From: an uncultured bacterium
Lineage (GTDB): Bacteria > Cyanobacteriota > Vampirovibrionia > Gastranaerophilales > Gastranaerophilaceae
Assembly: GCA_902462155.1 (NCBI GenBank)
Contig: CABQAQ010000010.1
Location: forward strand, 14,503 to 78,502
DNA: 64,000 bases
Reading direction: 5' to 3'
In this document: positions 43,155 through 51,412 of the stretch, piece by piece
Position numbering within the stretch: position 1 is the stretch's first letter
Layout: each line of letters starts with the position of its first letter
Notes under the pieces: generated by a model
What the model saw: only the letters and a program-made list of their open reading frames with translations
Databases searched by the model: none
Told to the model about the DNA's origin: nothing
Position numbers and translations under genes: made by a program

Positions 43155-43664
43155 ATGAATGCAGAAGAAAAAGAGCAAGTACTAGTAAGTATCGTAATGC
43201 CAATATTTAATCATCCTTTTATTATGTTTAGAAGAGAATTGAATATAAAATATCCGAGTTATAAACCGGCCGAGGACTGGATTGTATTTCTGGAGCTGCT
43301 ACAGAATGGATGTAAAATTGAGAATATAAATAAAGTTTTAGGTTCATATAGAGTAAACAAAAAATCGCTTATGAGAATGTACCCATTATATTGTAGTTAT
43401 TTAATATCAAAAGTAAGGGTGTATTATTATGGTATTTATTTTGGAAAAAGATTAAGTTTTCATAATGAAGTTCTTAATAAAAAGACTTTTAAGCTTCAAG
43501 AGATTATAGAATTTATAAGATATACAAAAGAGATAGCAAGATTACAAGGAGGTCTTGGAATAGATGTATGTGATCAATTTAACATATATTTGAAATATAT
43601 GATTGATAAAAGTAATATAAACAAGAATATAAAATATTTAAAGAGGTTATTTATAGGGAAGTAA
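43155..43664 (+). pseudogene. Family 2 glycosyltransferase with internal deletion
   Basis: A 169-residue frame whose N-terminus VLVSIVMPIFN (residues 9-19) is the classic start of a family 2 glycosyltransferase. It then jumps straight to HPFIMFRRELNIKYPSYKPA, followed by EDWIVFLELLQNGCKIENIN and KVLGSYRVNK, which normally lie about 170-230 residues into such enzymes. The nucleotide-sugar-binding and DXD segments between are absent. The frame is intact across the junction (about 43210), so the deletion was in-frame. It is most likely a relic, unless the remaining part has a new role. Nearby sugar-nucleotide genes suggest its original job was surface polysaccharide synthesis. Confidence 0.65.
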
Positions 43665-43709
43665 AGAAGAAAAAGAAAAGATTAAATAGAAGAAAAATAA
43701 AAAGAGAAT

Positions 43710-43746
43710 GTGTCGAAAGAAGATTTTAATAGATTCGGTTCGACAC
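43710..43746. terminator. Terminator after small 57-residue gene
   Basis: GTGTCGAA (43710-43717) and TTCGACAC (43739-43746) form a perfect 8-bp stem with a 21-base loop. The minus-strand side runs into a T-rich stretch, fitting the gene at 43799 on that strand. It may also serve the plus-strand relic. Confidence 0.6.
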
Positions 43747-43798
43747 TAAAAATATAATAAGAATAAAGTAAATTAAACGAAGAAAAAGTTTACAGAAA

Positions 43799-43972
43799 TT
43801 AAGAAGCACGTCGCATAAGATCTGATAACTTGATTTCTTTAGACTGTTTAATTTTTTTAGATTTAGGTTTATTTAAAGTTTGTTCAGGTTTAAATTGAGA
43901 TAACCCGATTTTAAAAGTATCAGAAGAATTTAGCATAAAAATACTTTTGAAAAAATTAATGAAATCATTCAT
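43799..43972 (-). CDS. Small basic protein, 57 residues
   Basis: A short frame not expected by chance: ATG at 43972 with AGGAG 6 bases upstream, 57 codons, TAA at 43799. The N-terminal 13 residues are amphipathic and hydrophobic (MNDFINFFKSIFM). The rest is strongly basic and ends KEIKLSDLMRRAS. A terminator lies about 50 bases beyond. I do not recognise it. The layout of ribosome site, ORF and terminator argues that it is real. An amphipathic membrane-binding or nucleic-acid-binding small protein is possible, but this is only a guess. Confidence 0.6.
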   Translation of the reverse strand: MNDFINFFKSIFMLNSSDTFKIGLSQFKPEQTLNKPKSKKIKQSKEIKLSDLMRRAS

Positions 43973-44081
43973 ATTCAACTCCTTTTATAAAAATATTATT
44001 ACGTAATATTTTTGATTTATATCAACTATTAAAACTATTTTTTTTAAATGTTTAATCCGAAGTTATGGTAATATTAGAAAT

Positions 44082-44807
44082 ATGGATAAAGAAGAAAAAA
44101 TAATACAAACAGGTAATGAATTTCAGTTAGCATATGAGCTAGCGAAAAAGGATTATGATTATGAAGAAATAATGATTAATTTAGTAGGAACTGATAATAT
44201 AAAGAAGCATATAAGTATAATAAATCTTAAAAGTATAAGAAATGAAAGAGATGCGAAGATTCTAGTAAGTAATATGATAAATGAAGAGGGTATAATAAGG
44301 GAGTCAGTAGCAAATAAAGTAAGTGAGCTAATAAAAGATAATAGATATAAAGAATATTTCCAGAGTGAAGAGATAATAGAAGTAATAATAAAAGCAATAA
44401 ATGACATGAATCCAAATGTAAGTCGAATAGTAAGCGGATTTTTAGATAAGTTTGAAGAACAAGGAATCATTTTAAATAGATTAATAGAAAAGGGATTAAA
44501 AGTATCAAAAGATCTAGAAGAATATAAAAAGAATGATAGAAAAGAGAAGAGTTATAAAAAGAACAAGAAACAGTTTGAGTTATATTGGAGTTTAGAAGGG
44601 ATAGCAAATTTAAGGATAGGAGATATAGGAGAAGATTTAAAAGAGTTATTAAGATATGGTAGTTTATATGAAGATTACACAATAAGAGAAAAGGTTGCAA
44701 AAATAATAACAAAGATAGAAGAAGAGAGAAGAGATAAAGATATAAAAGAGATAGAGAATAAGTTAAGACAAGACAATAATTTTTATGTAAAGAGATATAT
44801 AAAATAG
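44082..44807 (+). CDS. Helical repeat (HEAT-like) protein of unknown function
   Basis: A 241-residue, entirely alpha-helical protein, rich in Glu, Lys and Ile. Helix pairs of about 30-40 residues, such as AKILVSNMINEEGIIRESVA with NKVSELI, and EEIIEVIIKAINDMNPNVSR with IVSGFLDKF, resemble HEAT/ARM repeats. Such scaffolds bind other proteins. There is no signal peptide or membrane helix. No ribosome site is obvious. It lies 162 bases upstream of rpsE on the same strand, but a strong promoter in between suggests independent transcription. Confidence 0.7.
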   Translation: MDKEEKIIQTGNEFQLAYELAKKDYDYEEIMINLVGTDNIKKHISIINLKSIRNERDAKILVSNMINEEGIIRESVANKVSELIKDNRYKEYFQSEEIIEVIIKAINDMNPNVSRIVSGFLDKFEEQGIILNRLIEKGLKVSKDLEEYKKNDRKEKSYKKNKKQFELYWSLEGIANLRIGDIGEDLKELLRYGSLYEDYTIREKVAKIITKIEEERRDKDIKEIENKLRQDNNFYVKRYIK

Positions 44808-44833
44808 AGGGAGTAATGTAAAAAAGTCGTTAC

Positions 44834-44861
44834 TTGCAATATATAAAATAACATGTATAAT
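44834..44861 (+). promoter_or_regulatory. Promoter of the rpsE-secY ribosomal operon
   Basis: TTGCAA (44834-44839), a 16-base spacer and a perfect TATAAT (44856-44861) form a strong sigma-70-type promoter. Transcription would start near 44868, leaving a leader of about 100 bases before the rpsE GTG. The leader can form a small hairpin around GCTGCTTAGAGAAGTAGT. Confidence 0.7.
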
Positions 44862-44969
44862 GTAATAGTCAGAAAAAATCCCAACATCCAAAATAATTTT
44901 AATAGGTAGCTGCTTAGAGAAGTAGTTATTTGTTATGTAACGAATTTAATTTAGGAAGGTAAAGGACAC

Positions 44970-45641
44970 GTGGAAGAAATTCAAAACAAAGAGACAGAGA
45001 ATGTTGAAGTAGTTGAAACAGAAGTACTGGAAGAAGAAACAACAGAAGAAGTAGTAACACCAACATCAACAGAAGAAGAAGGGAAAAGAGGTTCTGTAAG
45101 AAAGGGTAGAGAAGGAAGAGGCAGAAGAAGACGAAATAATGATAATCAAGAAGCCCCAGTACAGAGCGAATGGACAGAGCGAGTAATTCAGATTCGCAGA
45201 GTAACAAAAGTAGTAAAAGGCGGAAAGAAATTAAGTTTCAGAGCTATAGTAATAGTAGGGAACCAAAAGGGTCAAGTAGGAGTAGGCTGTGCGAAGGCAT
45301 CAGAAGTAATAATAGCCATCCAGAAGGCCATAGCGGACGGTAGAAAAAATTTAATAAGTGTGCCAATATTTAATACAACAATACCACATCCAATAACAGG
45401 AAGAGCAGGAGCGGGTGCTGTAATGTTAAGGCCGGCATCAGAAGGTACCGGTATCATAGCAGGAGGAGCAGTACGTGCAGTTCTTGAATTAGCAGGTGTA
45501 GAAAATATATTAAGTAAATCATTAGGATCAAAATCCCCATTGAATGCTGCGAATGCGACAATGCAAGCATTAAAATCATTAAGATTATTTAATGACGTAG
45601 CGAAGAAGCGTGGATTAAGCGTAAAAGAGATGTTGAACTAA
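44970..45641 (+). CDS. rpsE: Small ribosomal subunit protein S5 (uS5) with N-terminal extension
   Basis: 30S protein near the decoding centre, important for accuracy. The conserved region begins around Trp68 (WTERVIQIRRVTKVVKGGKK) and continues with FRAIVIVGNQKGQVGVGCAK, PHPITGRAGAGAVMLRPASE and GTGIIAGGAVRAVLELAGVE. The N-terminal 67 residues are unusual, an acidic stretch (Glu/Val/Thr, 1-37) followed by a basic Arg/Lys block (38-56). It has a GTG start with AAAGGA and GGAAGG upstream. rplR, normally just upstream, is absent here; the operon starts anew at its own promoter. Confidence 0.96.
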   Translation: MEEIQNKETENVEVVETEVLEEETTEEVVTPTSTEEEGKRGSVRKGREGRGRRRRNNDNQEAPVQSEWTERVIQIRRVTKVVKGGKKLSFRAIVIVGNQKGQVGVGCAKASEVIIAIQKAIADGRKNLISVPIFNTTIPHPITGRAGAGAVMLRPASEGTGIIAGGAVRAVLELAGVENILSKSLGSKSPLNAANATMQALKSLRLFNDVAKKRGLSVKEMLN

Positions 45642-45660
45642 ATTAAGGGAGGAAAAATAT

Positions 45661-45858
45661 ATGGCTAATCAACAAGAGTACAAGAAAGTACAGATTGAAC
45701 TAAAAAAGAGCTTAATTGGTTCAACAGAGGCACAAGTAAGAGTAGCAAGAGCCTTAGGATTAAGGAAAGTACATCAAAAGGTAGAACATTATACAAGTCC
45801 AACAATCTTAGGGATGATAAATAAAATATCTCATTTACTTGAGGTATCTGAGCTATAA
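45661..45858 (+). CDS. rpmD: Large ribosomal subunit protein L30 (uL30)
   Basis: A 65-residue L30 protein with the full fold: YKKVQIELKKSLIGSTEAQV, RVARALGLRKVHQKVEHY and TSPTILGMINKISHLLEV. AGGGAGG lies just upstream of the ATG. It is the second gene of the operon, 19 bases after rpsE. Some lineages, including most cyanobacteria, lack rpmD, so its presence is informative when placing the genome. Confidence 0.95.
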   Translation: MANQQEYKKVQIELKKSLIGSTEAQVRVARALGLRKVHQKVEHYTSPTILGMINKISHLLEVSEL

Positions 45859-45877
45859 AGGAAGGTATTGAAGAATT

Positions 45878-46333
45878 ATGACAGATAGTAGAATAACAAT
45901 AGAAGATTTAAGACCTGAAGAAGGATCAACACATAAAGTAAAAAGAGTAGGCCGAGGAAGATCATCAGGACACGGAAAGACAAGTTGTCGAGGCCATAAT
46001 GGAGAAGGTCAAAGATCAGGAAGAAGTTCAAAAAGAGGATTTGAAGGAGGACAAATGCCTTCATATCGTCAATTCCCTAAATTAAAGGGATTCAGCAATT
46101 TTAATGCTATTAATTATGCTGAAATAAACGTATGTGATTTAGAAAAGCTTAATTTGGAAGAAGTAACTTTAGAGAAATTAAAAGAAATAAAGAAAGTAAA
46201 CTCTAAAGCAGAAGGATTAAGAGTGTTAGGAAATGGGGAATTAACAAAATCTATTACAGTGAAGGCTGTATATTTTACCCCATCAGCAAAAGAGAAGATT
46301 GAGAAAGCAAACGGTAAAGCGGAGTTAGTTTAA
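45878..46333 (+). CDS. rplO: Large ribosomal subunit protein L15 (uL15)
   Basis: A 151-residue late-assembly 50S protein. The N-terminal ITIEDLRPEEGSTHKVKRVG, then RGRSSGHGKTSCRGHNGEGQ and RSGRSSKRGFEGGQMPSYR, is the Gly/Arg-rich extended arm that binds 23S rRNA. The C-terminal domain has LEEVTLEKLKEIKKVNSKAE. AAAGGAAGG lies upstream. Its stop overlaps the secY start, suggesting coupled translation. Confidence 0.97.
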   Translation: MTDSRITIEDLRPEEGSTHKVKRVGRGRSSGHGKTSCRGHNGEGQRSGRSSKRGFEGGQMPSYRQFPKLKGFSNFNAINYAEINVCDLEKLNLEEVTLEKLKEIKKVNSKAEGLRVLGNGELTKSITVKAVYFTPSAKEKIEKANGKAELV

Positions 46334-47676
46334 TGCAACAGATGAAAATGAAGCCCCCAACAATTGATGATTTAATGTCAATGTTAAAAGCTTCAGGCCT
46401 AAAAGAGAAACTAATATTTACCTTTGCGATGATAGCGATATTTCGTTTTTGTGCGCAGGTACCTTTATTTGGAATAAACAATGAGGTATTTGCAAACATT
46501 GCAGCGGGTAATAATATTATAGGATTTTTAGACCTATTTTCAGGTGGAGCTTTAGGGAATGTATCAATAATTGCTTTAGGTATTGGGCCATATATTACAG
46601 CATCAATAATAATGCAATTATTAAGCGTAGTAATTCCAACGTTAGAACAGCTACAAAAAGAAGAAGGTGAAGCAGGAAGGCGAAAGATTTCGCAATATAC
46701 AAGGGTGTTTACCGTATTAATTGCGGCATTTCAGTCTTTAGTATTTTTGTTATTTTTAACGAATCAAGCATCTGCGGCTTTATTACCTGGAATTAATAAA
46801 GGATTATTTCTTATAGGTTCAACAATAATACTTACAGCAGGATCTGTATTTGTAATGTGGTTAGCGGAACTTATAACAGAAAAAGGTCTGGGTAATGGCG
46901 GATCACTTTTAATATTTTGTGGTATTTTAGCAGGGATTCCGGTATATACGAGTCGTACAGCACAGTTAGTTGCGTATGATTCCGGAATGCAGCTTGGTCT
47001 TGTTGTATTACTTGCTATTTTCTTTGCCACTATGATTCTTATAGTTATTATGCAAGAAGCTATAAGAAAAGTTACTATTATTAATCCAAAAAGACAGGTT
47101 GGTAATAAAATTTATGGTGGTGTAAGTACATTTATTCCGTTTAAATTAAATCCGGGTGGTGTTATGCCTATAATCTTTGCAGTAGCTATTTTATTATTCC
47201 CATCTACTGTTTTGAGTTTAGCATCAAGTATTAATATGAGTACCGGACCGTTAAAGTCTATAATTACTCAATTATCATTATTATTCAGTCCTTCGGGTTT
47301 AACTTATTATGTAATGTATTTTTTACTTATTGTAGCGCTTACATTCTTTTATGCATCAATTATGCCAAATATGCAGCCAAAAGATATTGCTACTAATTTG
47401 AAAAAATATGGGTCTTCTATACCTGGTATTAAACCCGGTAAACCTACTTGTGAGGCTTTAGATAGAATTTTATCCCGTATTACTTTTATAGGTGCTTTAG
47501 GGCTTGGTATTATTGCATTGATTCCATCTATTGCTAGTTATATTACAAATATTACTACATTGCAGGGGATCGGTGCTACATCTTTAATCATCATGGTGGG
47601 TGTTGCGTTAGATTTTATAAATCAAATAAAAACGCATTTATTAGCACGTAATTATGATAGCTTTTTGAAGGATTAG
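46333..47676 (+). CDS. secY: Protein translocase subunit SecY
   Basis: Core channel of the SecYEG translocon in the inner membrane. The 447-residue protein has ten membrane helices, with KEKLIFTFAMIAIFRFCAQV in TM1. The plug region is FLDLFSGGALGNVSIIALGI. Further motifs are GIGPYITASIIMQLLSVVIP, EKGLGNGGSLLIFCGI and VIMQEAIRKV. GGAG 8 bases before the ATG is inside rplO, and the ATG overlaps the rplO stop by one base. A terminator follows, separating it from adk. Confidence 0.97.
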   Translation: MQQMKMKPPTIDDLMSMLKASGLKEKLIFTFAMIAIFRFCAQVPLFGINNEVFANIAAGNNIIGFLDLFSGGALGNVSIIALGIGPYITASIIMQLLSVVIPTLEQLQKEEGEAGRRKISQYTRVFTVLIAAFQSLVFLLFLTNQASAALLPGINKGLFLIGSTIILTAGSVFVMWLAELITEKGLGNGGSLLIFCGILAGIPVYTSRTAQLVAYDSGMQLGLVVLLAIFFATMILIVIMQEAIRKVTIINPKRQVGNKIYGGVSTFIPFKLNPGGVMPIIFAVAILLFPSTVLSLASSINMSTGPLKSIITQLSLLFSPSGLTYYVMYFLLIVALTFFYASIMPNMQPKDIATNLKKYGSSIPGIKPGKPTCEALDRILSRITFIGALGLGIIALIPSIASYITNITTLQGIGATSLIIMVGVALDFINQIKTHLLARNYDSFLKD

Positions 47677-47721
47677 GTAATAAAATTTCTATTTGAAATG
47701 AATTAGGCTTAATATTATTTA

Positions 47722-47770
47722 GGAGAAGATGGTTTAAAAAATTTTTTAACTATCTTCTCTTTTTATTTTG
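47722..47770 (+). terminator. Terminator between secY and adk
   Basis: GAGAAGATgGTTTAAAAAA and TTTTTTAACtATCTTCTC form a long stem with one mismatch and minimal loop, followed by TTTTTATTTT. It would end most rpsE-secY transcription, so adk-map need a promoter of their own (TATAAT lies at about 47775-47780). Confidence 0.75.
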
Positions 47771-47812
47771 TATTATAATGAATCTATTGAAATATGATCA
47801 GGAGAATTTAAA

Positions 47813-48469
47813 ATGGTTAAACAATTAATTTTTATTGGAGCACCGGCTTGTGGTAAGGGGACTCAGACTATTATGTTATCTCAAAAGACTTCTATGCCTC
47901 ATATTGATACAGGATCACTTTTAAGGAAGTCTATAGCGGATAAAACTCCTGAAGGTCTGATTGCTAAAAAATATATTGATGAAGGGAAACTTGTCCCACC
48001 TGAAATAGTGGCAGGTATAATAAAAAACAGATTATCTGCTGATGATTGTAAAAATGGTTGTATATTAGATGGTTATCCTAGAAGTGTAGTACAAGCTCAG
48101 ACTTTAGACCAGATAAATAAAGAAGTATTTAAAGATAAGGATGTAGACCTTAGAGTAATTTATTTTGATCTTGATGAGAAAATTCTGCTTGAAAGAATTG
48201 TAAATCGTAGATCTTGTCCAAAATGTGGTAAGATTTATAATTTAAAATTTGCAAAACCAGAGAATGAAAATGTGTGTGATATAGATGGTGAAGTTCTTGT
48301 TCAACGTAAAGATGATACTGCGGAAACTGCATCAAAGAGATTTGAAACATACCATAAAGAAACTGAACCTTTGATAGAATATTATAAAGAAAAGGGAGTT
48401 CTTATTAACCTTGATGCAAATGGATCAGTTGAAGAAATTTTTAATCGATTAAATAAGGTGATTGAGTAA
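47813..48469 (+). CDS. adk: Adenylate kinase
   Basis: Catalyses ATP + AMP to 2 ADP. The 218-residue long-type enzyme has the P-loop IFIGAPACGKGTQTIMLSQK, the AMP-binding DTGSLLRKSIAD and LDGYPRSVVQAQTLDQI. The LID (about 128-165) has RRSCPKCGKIYNLKF and later NVCDIDGE, the metal-binding type (Cys3-Asp). The common P-loop GAPGSGKGT reads GAPACGKGT here. AGGAG precedes the ATG. map starts one base after its stop. Confidence 0.97.
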   Translation: MVKQLIFIGAPACGKGTQTIMLSQKTSMPHIDTGSLLRKSIADKTPEGLIAKKYIDEGKLVPPEIVAGIIKNRLSADDCKNGCILDGYPRSVVQAQTLDQINKEVFKDKDVDLRVIYFDLDEKILLERIVNRRSCPKCGKIYNLKFAKPENENVCDIDGEVLVQRKDDTAETASKRFETYHKETEPLIEYYKEKGVLINLDANGSVEEIFNRLNKVIE

Positions 48470-48470
48470 T

Positions 48471-49229
48471 ATGTCAAATATTAAGAAAAAGTCAAGAGAA
48501 GAAATAAAACTTATGAAAAGGGCAGGTCATATAGTAGCTCTTTGCCATAAAAAGGTAAGGGAATTAATAGAGCCTGGTATTAATACTTTAGAGATTGATA
48601 ATCTTATTGTAAATATAACAAAAGAAAATAAAGCGATTCCTACATTTTTGAATTATAATGGATTTCCATTTGCAGCTTGTATATCAGTAAATGAGCAAGT
48701 TGTACATGGTTTTCCATCGAAAGATGTTATATTAAAGGAAGGTGATATAGTAAGTGTAGATATAGGAGCTACATTTCATGGATTATGTGCAGATAGTGCT
48801 TGGACTTATCCTGTAGGTAATATATCTGATGATTGTAAGATGTTGCTTGAGAAAACTGAGGCAGGATTATTTGCAGGTATAGACAAAATGAGAGCTAATG
48901 GTAAATTAGATGATGTTTCTTCAGCCATAGAAGATGTAGCAAATAAGAACAATCTTGGAATAGTAAGACAATATGGCGGTCACGGTGTTGGACATAATCT
49001 ACACGAGGAACCTTTTGTTTATAATTATTCTGTAGGTAATCAGCTTATATTGAAAGAAGGTATGACTGTAGCTATTGAACCAATGTTTAATTTAGGTGGA
49101 GATGATGTATATACTCTTGCTGACGGTTGGACTGTTGTTACTACTGATCATAAACCATCTGCTCATTTTGAACATACTGTTCTTGTAACTCCAGATGAAC
49201 CTGTTATTATAACACAGTTACAAGAGTAA
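48471..49229 (+). CDS. map: Methionine aminopeptidase, type I
   Basis: Removes the initiator Met from nascent proteins. The 252-residue pita-bread fold enzyme has the metal ligands in VSVDIGATFHGLCADSAWTY, then GGHGVGHNLHEEPFV (His), and AIEPMFNLGGD (Glu), with HFEHTVLVT closing the site. I take the ATG at 48471, 10 bases after AAGGTG, rather than the in-frame TTG at 48462 inside adk. adk-map is a conserved pair in the distal spc operon. Confidence 0.97.
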   Translation: MSNIKKKSREEIKLMKRAGHIVALCHKKVRELIEPGINTLEIDNLIVNITKENKAIPTFLNYNGFPFAACISVNEQVVHGFPSKDVILKEGDIVSVDIGATFHGLCADSAWTYPVGNISDDCKMLLEKTEAGLFAGIDKMRANGKLDDVSSAIEDVANKNNLGIVRQYGGHGVGHNLHEEPFVYNYSVGNQLILKEGMTVAIEPMFNLGGDDVYTLADGWTVVTTDHKPSAHFEHTVLVTPDEPVIITQLQE

Positions 49230-49247
49230 AATTATTATAAAAGAATA

Positions 49248-49284
49248 AACAAAAATCCTTATAATATATATAAGGATTTTTGTT
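49248..49284. terminator. Terminator after map
   Basis: AACAAAAATCCTTATA and TATAAGGATTTTTGTT are a perfect 16-bp inverted repeat with a 5-base loop. The plus-strand side has a T-run within the stem. It can serve map and the minus-strand gene at 49317. Confidence 0.85.
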
Positions 49285-49316
49285 ATTAAGAAATTTTATA
49301 ATAATAGAATCAAAAA

Positions 49317-49619
49317 CTATATACGATTATGCCAAGTTCCGCCATCACGATCAACTATGCCATCATAACAAGACCAGAATCTAAAAATTCCTGTCAAGCC
49401 TAATAGGGCGTGAGTTACTACTTTATCAGTTTGCTGATTGTTAACCATTTGTCCAAGTCCTGGCCATATAAGTAATGATAAAGCTCCGGCTCCTATAGAT
49501 TTAGCTGAAACTTTTCCATTTGTTCCATGCGTATGTTGAGAGTTTTTTGCTTCAACACTTGTTATCCCTAATAATAATATACTGAAACATAATATACTTG
49601 CTATTAACATTTTTTTCAT
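49317..49619 (-). CDS. Small exported or membrane protein, unknown
   Basis: A 100-residue protein with a signal peptide (about 1-24, KKMLIASILCFSILLLGITS then VEAKN) and a His-containing polar stretch. A hydrophobic central helix follows (about 42-57, IGAGALSLLIWPGLGQMVNN), and the end is FWSCYDGIVDRDGGTWHNRI. The WPGLGQ-type stretch is common in TM2-like small membrane proteins. I start at the ATG at 49619 because ATGAGGT just upstream serves as its ribosome site. Function unknown. It is followed upstream by another small membrane gene on the same strand, so the two are probably one transcript. Confidence 0.75.
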   Translation of the reverse strand: MKKMLIASILCFSILLLGITSVEAKNSQHTHGTNGKVSAKSIGAGALSLLIWPGLGQMVNNQQTDKVVTHALLGLTGIFRFWSCYDGIVDRDGGTWHNRI

Positions 49620-49635
49620 AAGTAACCTCATATTT

Positions 49636-49857
49636 TTAAAACATTAAGGTCAGCAATTTAAAGAATACTATAACTGCAAATATTACGATCCCAACAAATA
49701 GACTATCTTTAATAAAATCTAATTTTTTATTTATAGATTTTGTTAAAATTTTATGCTTTATAATTACATCGGTCGGATTAGTGGCATAAAATTTATTTAA
49801 AACCATTTTACATTTTGCATTTAATAAATAAAGTTCCTTTTCAGAAATTTTACTCAT
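49636..49857 (-). CDS. Small C-terminally membrane-anchored protein, unknown
   Basis: A 73-residue protein. The N-terminal 50 residues are charged and helical (SKISEKELYLLNAKCKMVLN). The C-terminal helix (about 50-72, SLFVGIVIFAVIVFFKLLTL) is a single membrane span, so it may be tail-anchored. I start at the ATG at 49857, which has AAGGAT 7 bases before it. It lies 16 bases upstream of the exported-protein gene on the same strand. I do not recognise the family. Confidence 0.65.
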   Translation of the reverse strand: MSKISEKELYLLNAKCKMVLNKFYATNPTDVIIKHKILTKSINKKLDFIKDSLFVGIVIFAVIVFFKLLTLMF

Positions 49858-49987
49858 AATAATATCCTTACTATACACTACACACAGATACAGATAATTA
49901 GTTTACAATTACCTCTTCTATTATATCATGTAAAACAGGATTTTGCTAGAAATTTATTAAGTTTTGTAAAAAAATACTTTAAAAGTA

Positions 49988-50017
49988 TTGACACGATTGT
50001 AGTAGATGCTTAATTAT
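49988..50017 (+). promoter_or_regulatory. Putative promoter of MATE gene
   Basis: A perfect TTGACA (49988-49993) is followed 18 bases later by AATTAT, a weak -10. It is 43 bases before the ATG. Confidence 0.4.
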
Positions 50018-50059
50018 TTAAATCCTTTATTTTATATTATTTTATATTAAAATTAATTT

Positions 50060-51406
50060 ATGAATTATAATGTAAGTAACTTATCATATCTAAAGTGCTT
50101 TTTGGAGCTTTTAAAACTATCCTTCCCAATGATACTTGGTAACTTAGGTATGATTCTTATTGGTATTACTGATGTTATTATTGCATCTAAATATAGTCTT
50201 AATGCTTTAAGTGCTATTAGTATTGCAAATGCTATAGTTTTCTGTATTTATGTAATAGGCATTGGGATTATGACTAGTATATCAATTGTCTTAGCTAATA
50301 ATAGAGGAAATAAAAAACCTACAAAAAAGTATTTTTTTTCTACTATTAATTTCTCTTTGATTCTTGCTATTATTCTTAATATTGTAACGATTTTGACTAT
50401 TCCATTAGTTGAACAAGTTGGGTTTGAAGCTAAATTAATCCCATATATTAAAGAATACATGTTCATAGTATCGTTTTCTTATGTAGGTATGTATTTATAC
50501 CAAGCATTAAAAGAGTTTTTACAGGCTCATGAAATAATAAATTTTCCTAATTTGATATTAATAATTTCTGTAATCCTTAATTTAATATTTAATTTGGCAT
50601 TGACCTTTGGTTTTGGATTTATCCCTTCACTTGGAGTAAAAGGTCTTGCTATAAGTACTTTACTTACAAGGACTTTTATGGGGATTGCTTTATTTATTTA
50701 TTGTTTTTATTTTATTAATACAAGAAATCTTAAGAATTATAATATATTTCAAATAAGTTATATAAAAGATCTTATAAAAATAGGATACCCTATTGCATTT
50801 GCTTTAATGCTTGAATTTTTAGGATTTAATATTATAACAATTCTTATGGGAAAAGAATCCGGTGTTCTTGCCTCTTTACATAACATTCTTGTTTCTATTA
50901 TATCGATTGCATATATGGTTCCATTATCTATTTCCAATGCAATTGCAATAAAGGTAAGCTATTATAATGGCAGTAATAATTTTATAGGTATAAAAAGATA
51001 CTCTATTACGGGTGTTTTAATGAGTTCTATTTTTATGTTACTTTATTCTGTAATTTTATATTTCTTCCCAAAAGAAGTAATATCTTTATTCAGTAGCGAT
51101 GAGTTGATATTAAAATTAGCTATACCGATATTATTAATAGCAGTAATATTTGAAGTAGTAGATGGATTTCAAGTATCATTAAGTGGAGTCTTAAAAGGAT
51201 TAAAAATGACAAAGACTGTATCTATATGTGTAATTTCCGGATATTGGTTATTTGGTTTACCTTTAGGTTTTGTTCTATGTTATATGTATAATTTATCTTT
51301 AAAAGGATTTTGGATAGGATTAGCGGTATCATTTTTCTTTATTGGATTAATTGAATCAATCATTATTATAAGAAAATTTCGTGAATTATCTTCAAAAAAA
51401 TCTTAG
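50060..51406 (+). CDS. MATE family efflux transporter
   Basis: A 448-residue multidrug or metabolite exporter with 12 predicted membrane helices, driven by Na+ or H+. The N-terminal SFPMILGNLGMILIGITDVI, then IASKYSLNALSAISIANAIV, fits the MATE/NorM pattern. The second half begins around LIKIGYPIAFALMLEFLGFN and SVSLSIS-type YMVPLSISNAIAIKVSYYNG. Substrate unknown. The start has no clear ribosome site. It is convergent with the sensor kinase gene with a 6-base gap. Confidence 0.93.
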   Translation: MNYNVSNLSYLKCFLELLKLSFPMILGNLGMILIGITDVIIASKYSLNALSAISIANAIVFCIYVIGIGIMTSISIVLANNRGNKKPTKKYFFSTINFSLILAIILNIVTILTIPLVEQVGFEAKLIPYIKEYMFIVSFSYVGMYLYQALKEFLQAHEIINFPNLILIISVILNLIFNLALTFGFGFIPSLGVKGLAISTLLTRTFMGIALFIYCFYFINTRNLKNYNIFQISYIKDLIKIGYPIAFALMLEFLGFNIITILMGKESGVLASLHNILVSIISIAYMVPLSISNAIAIKVSYYNGSNNFIGIKRYSITGVLMSSIFMLLYSVILYFFPKEVISLFSSDELILKLAIPILLIAVIFEVVDGFQVSLSGVLKGLKMTKTVSICVISGYWLFGLPLGFVLCYMYNLSLKGFWIGLAVSFFFIGLIESIIIIRKFRELSSKKS

Positions 51407-51412
51407 GATTTA

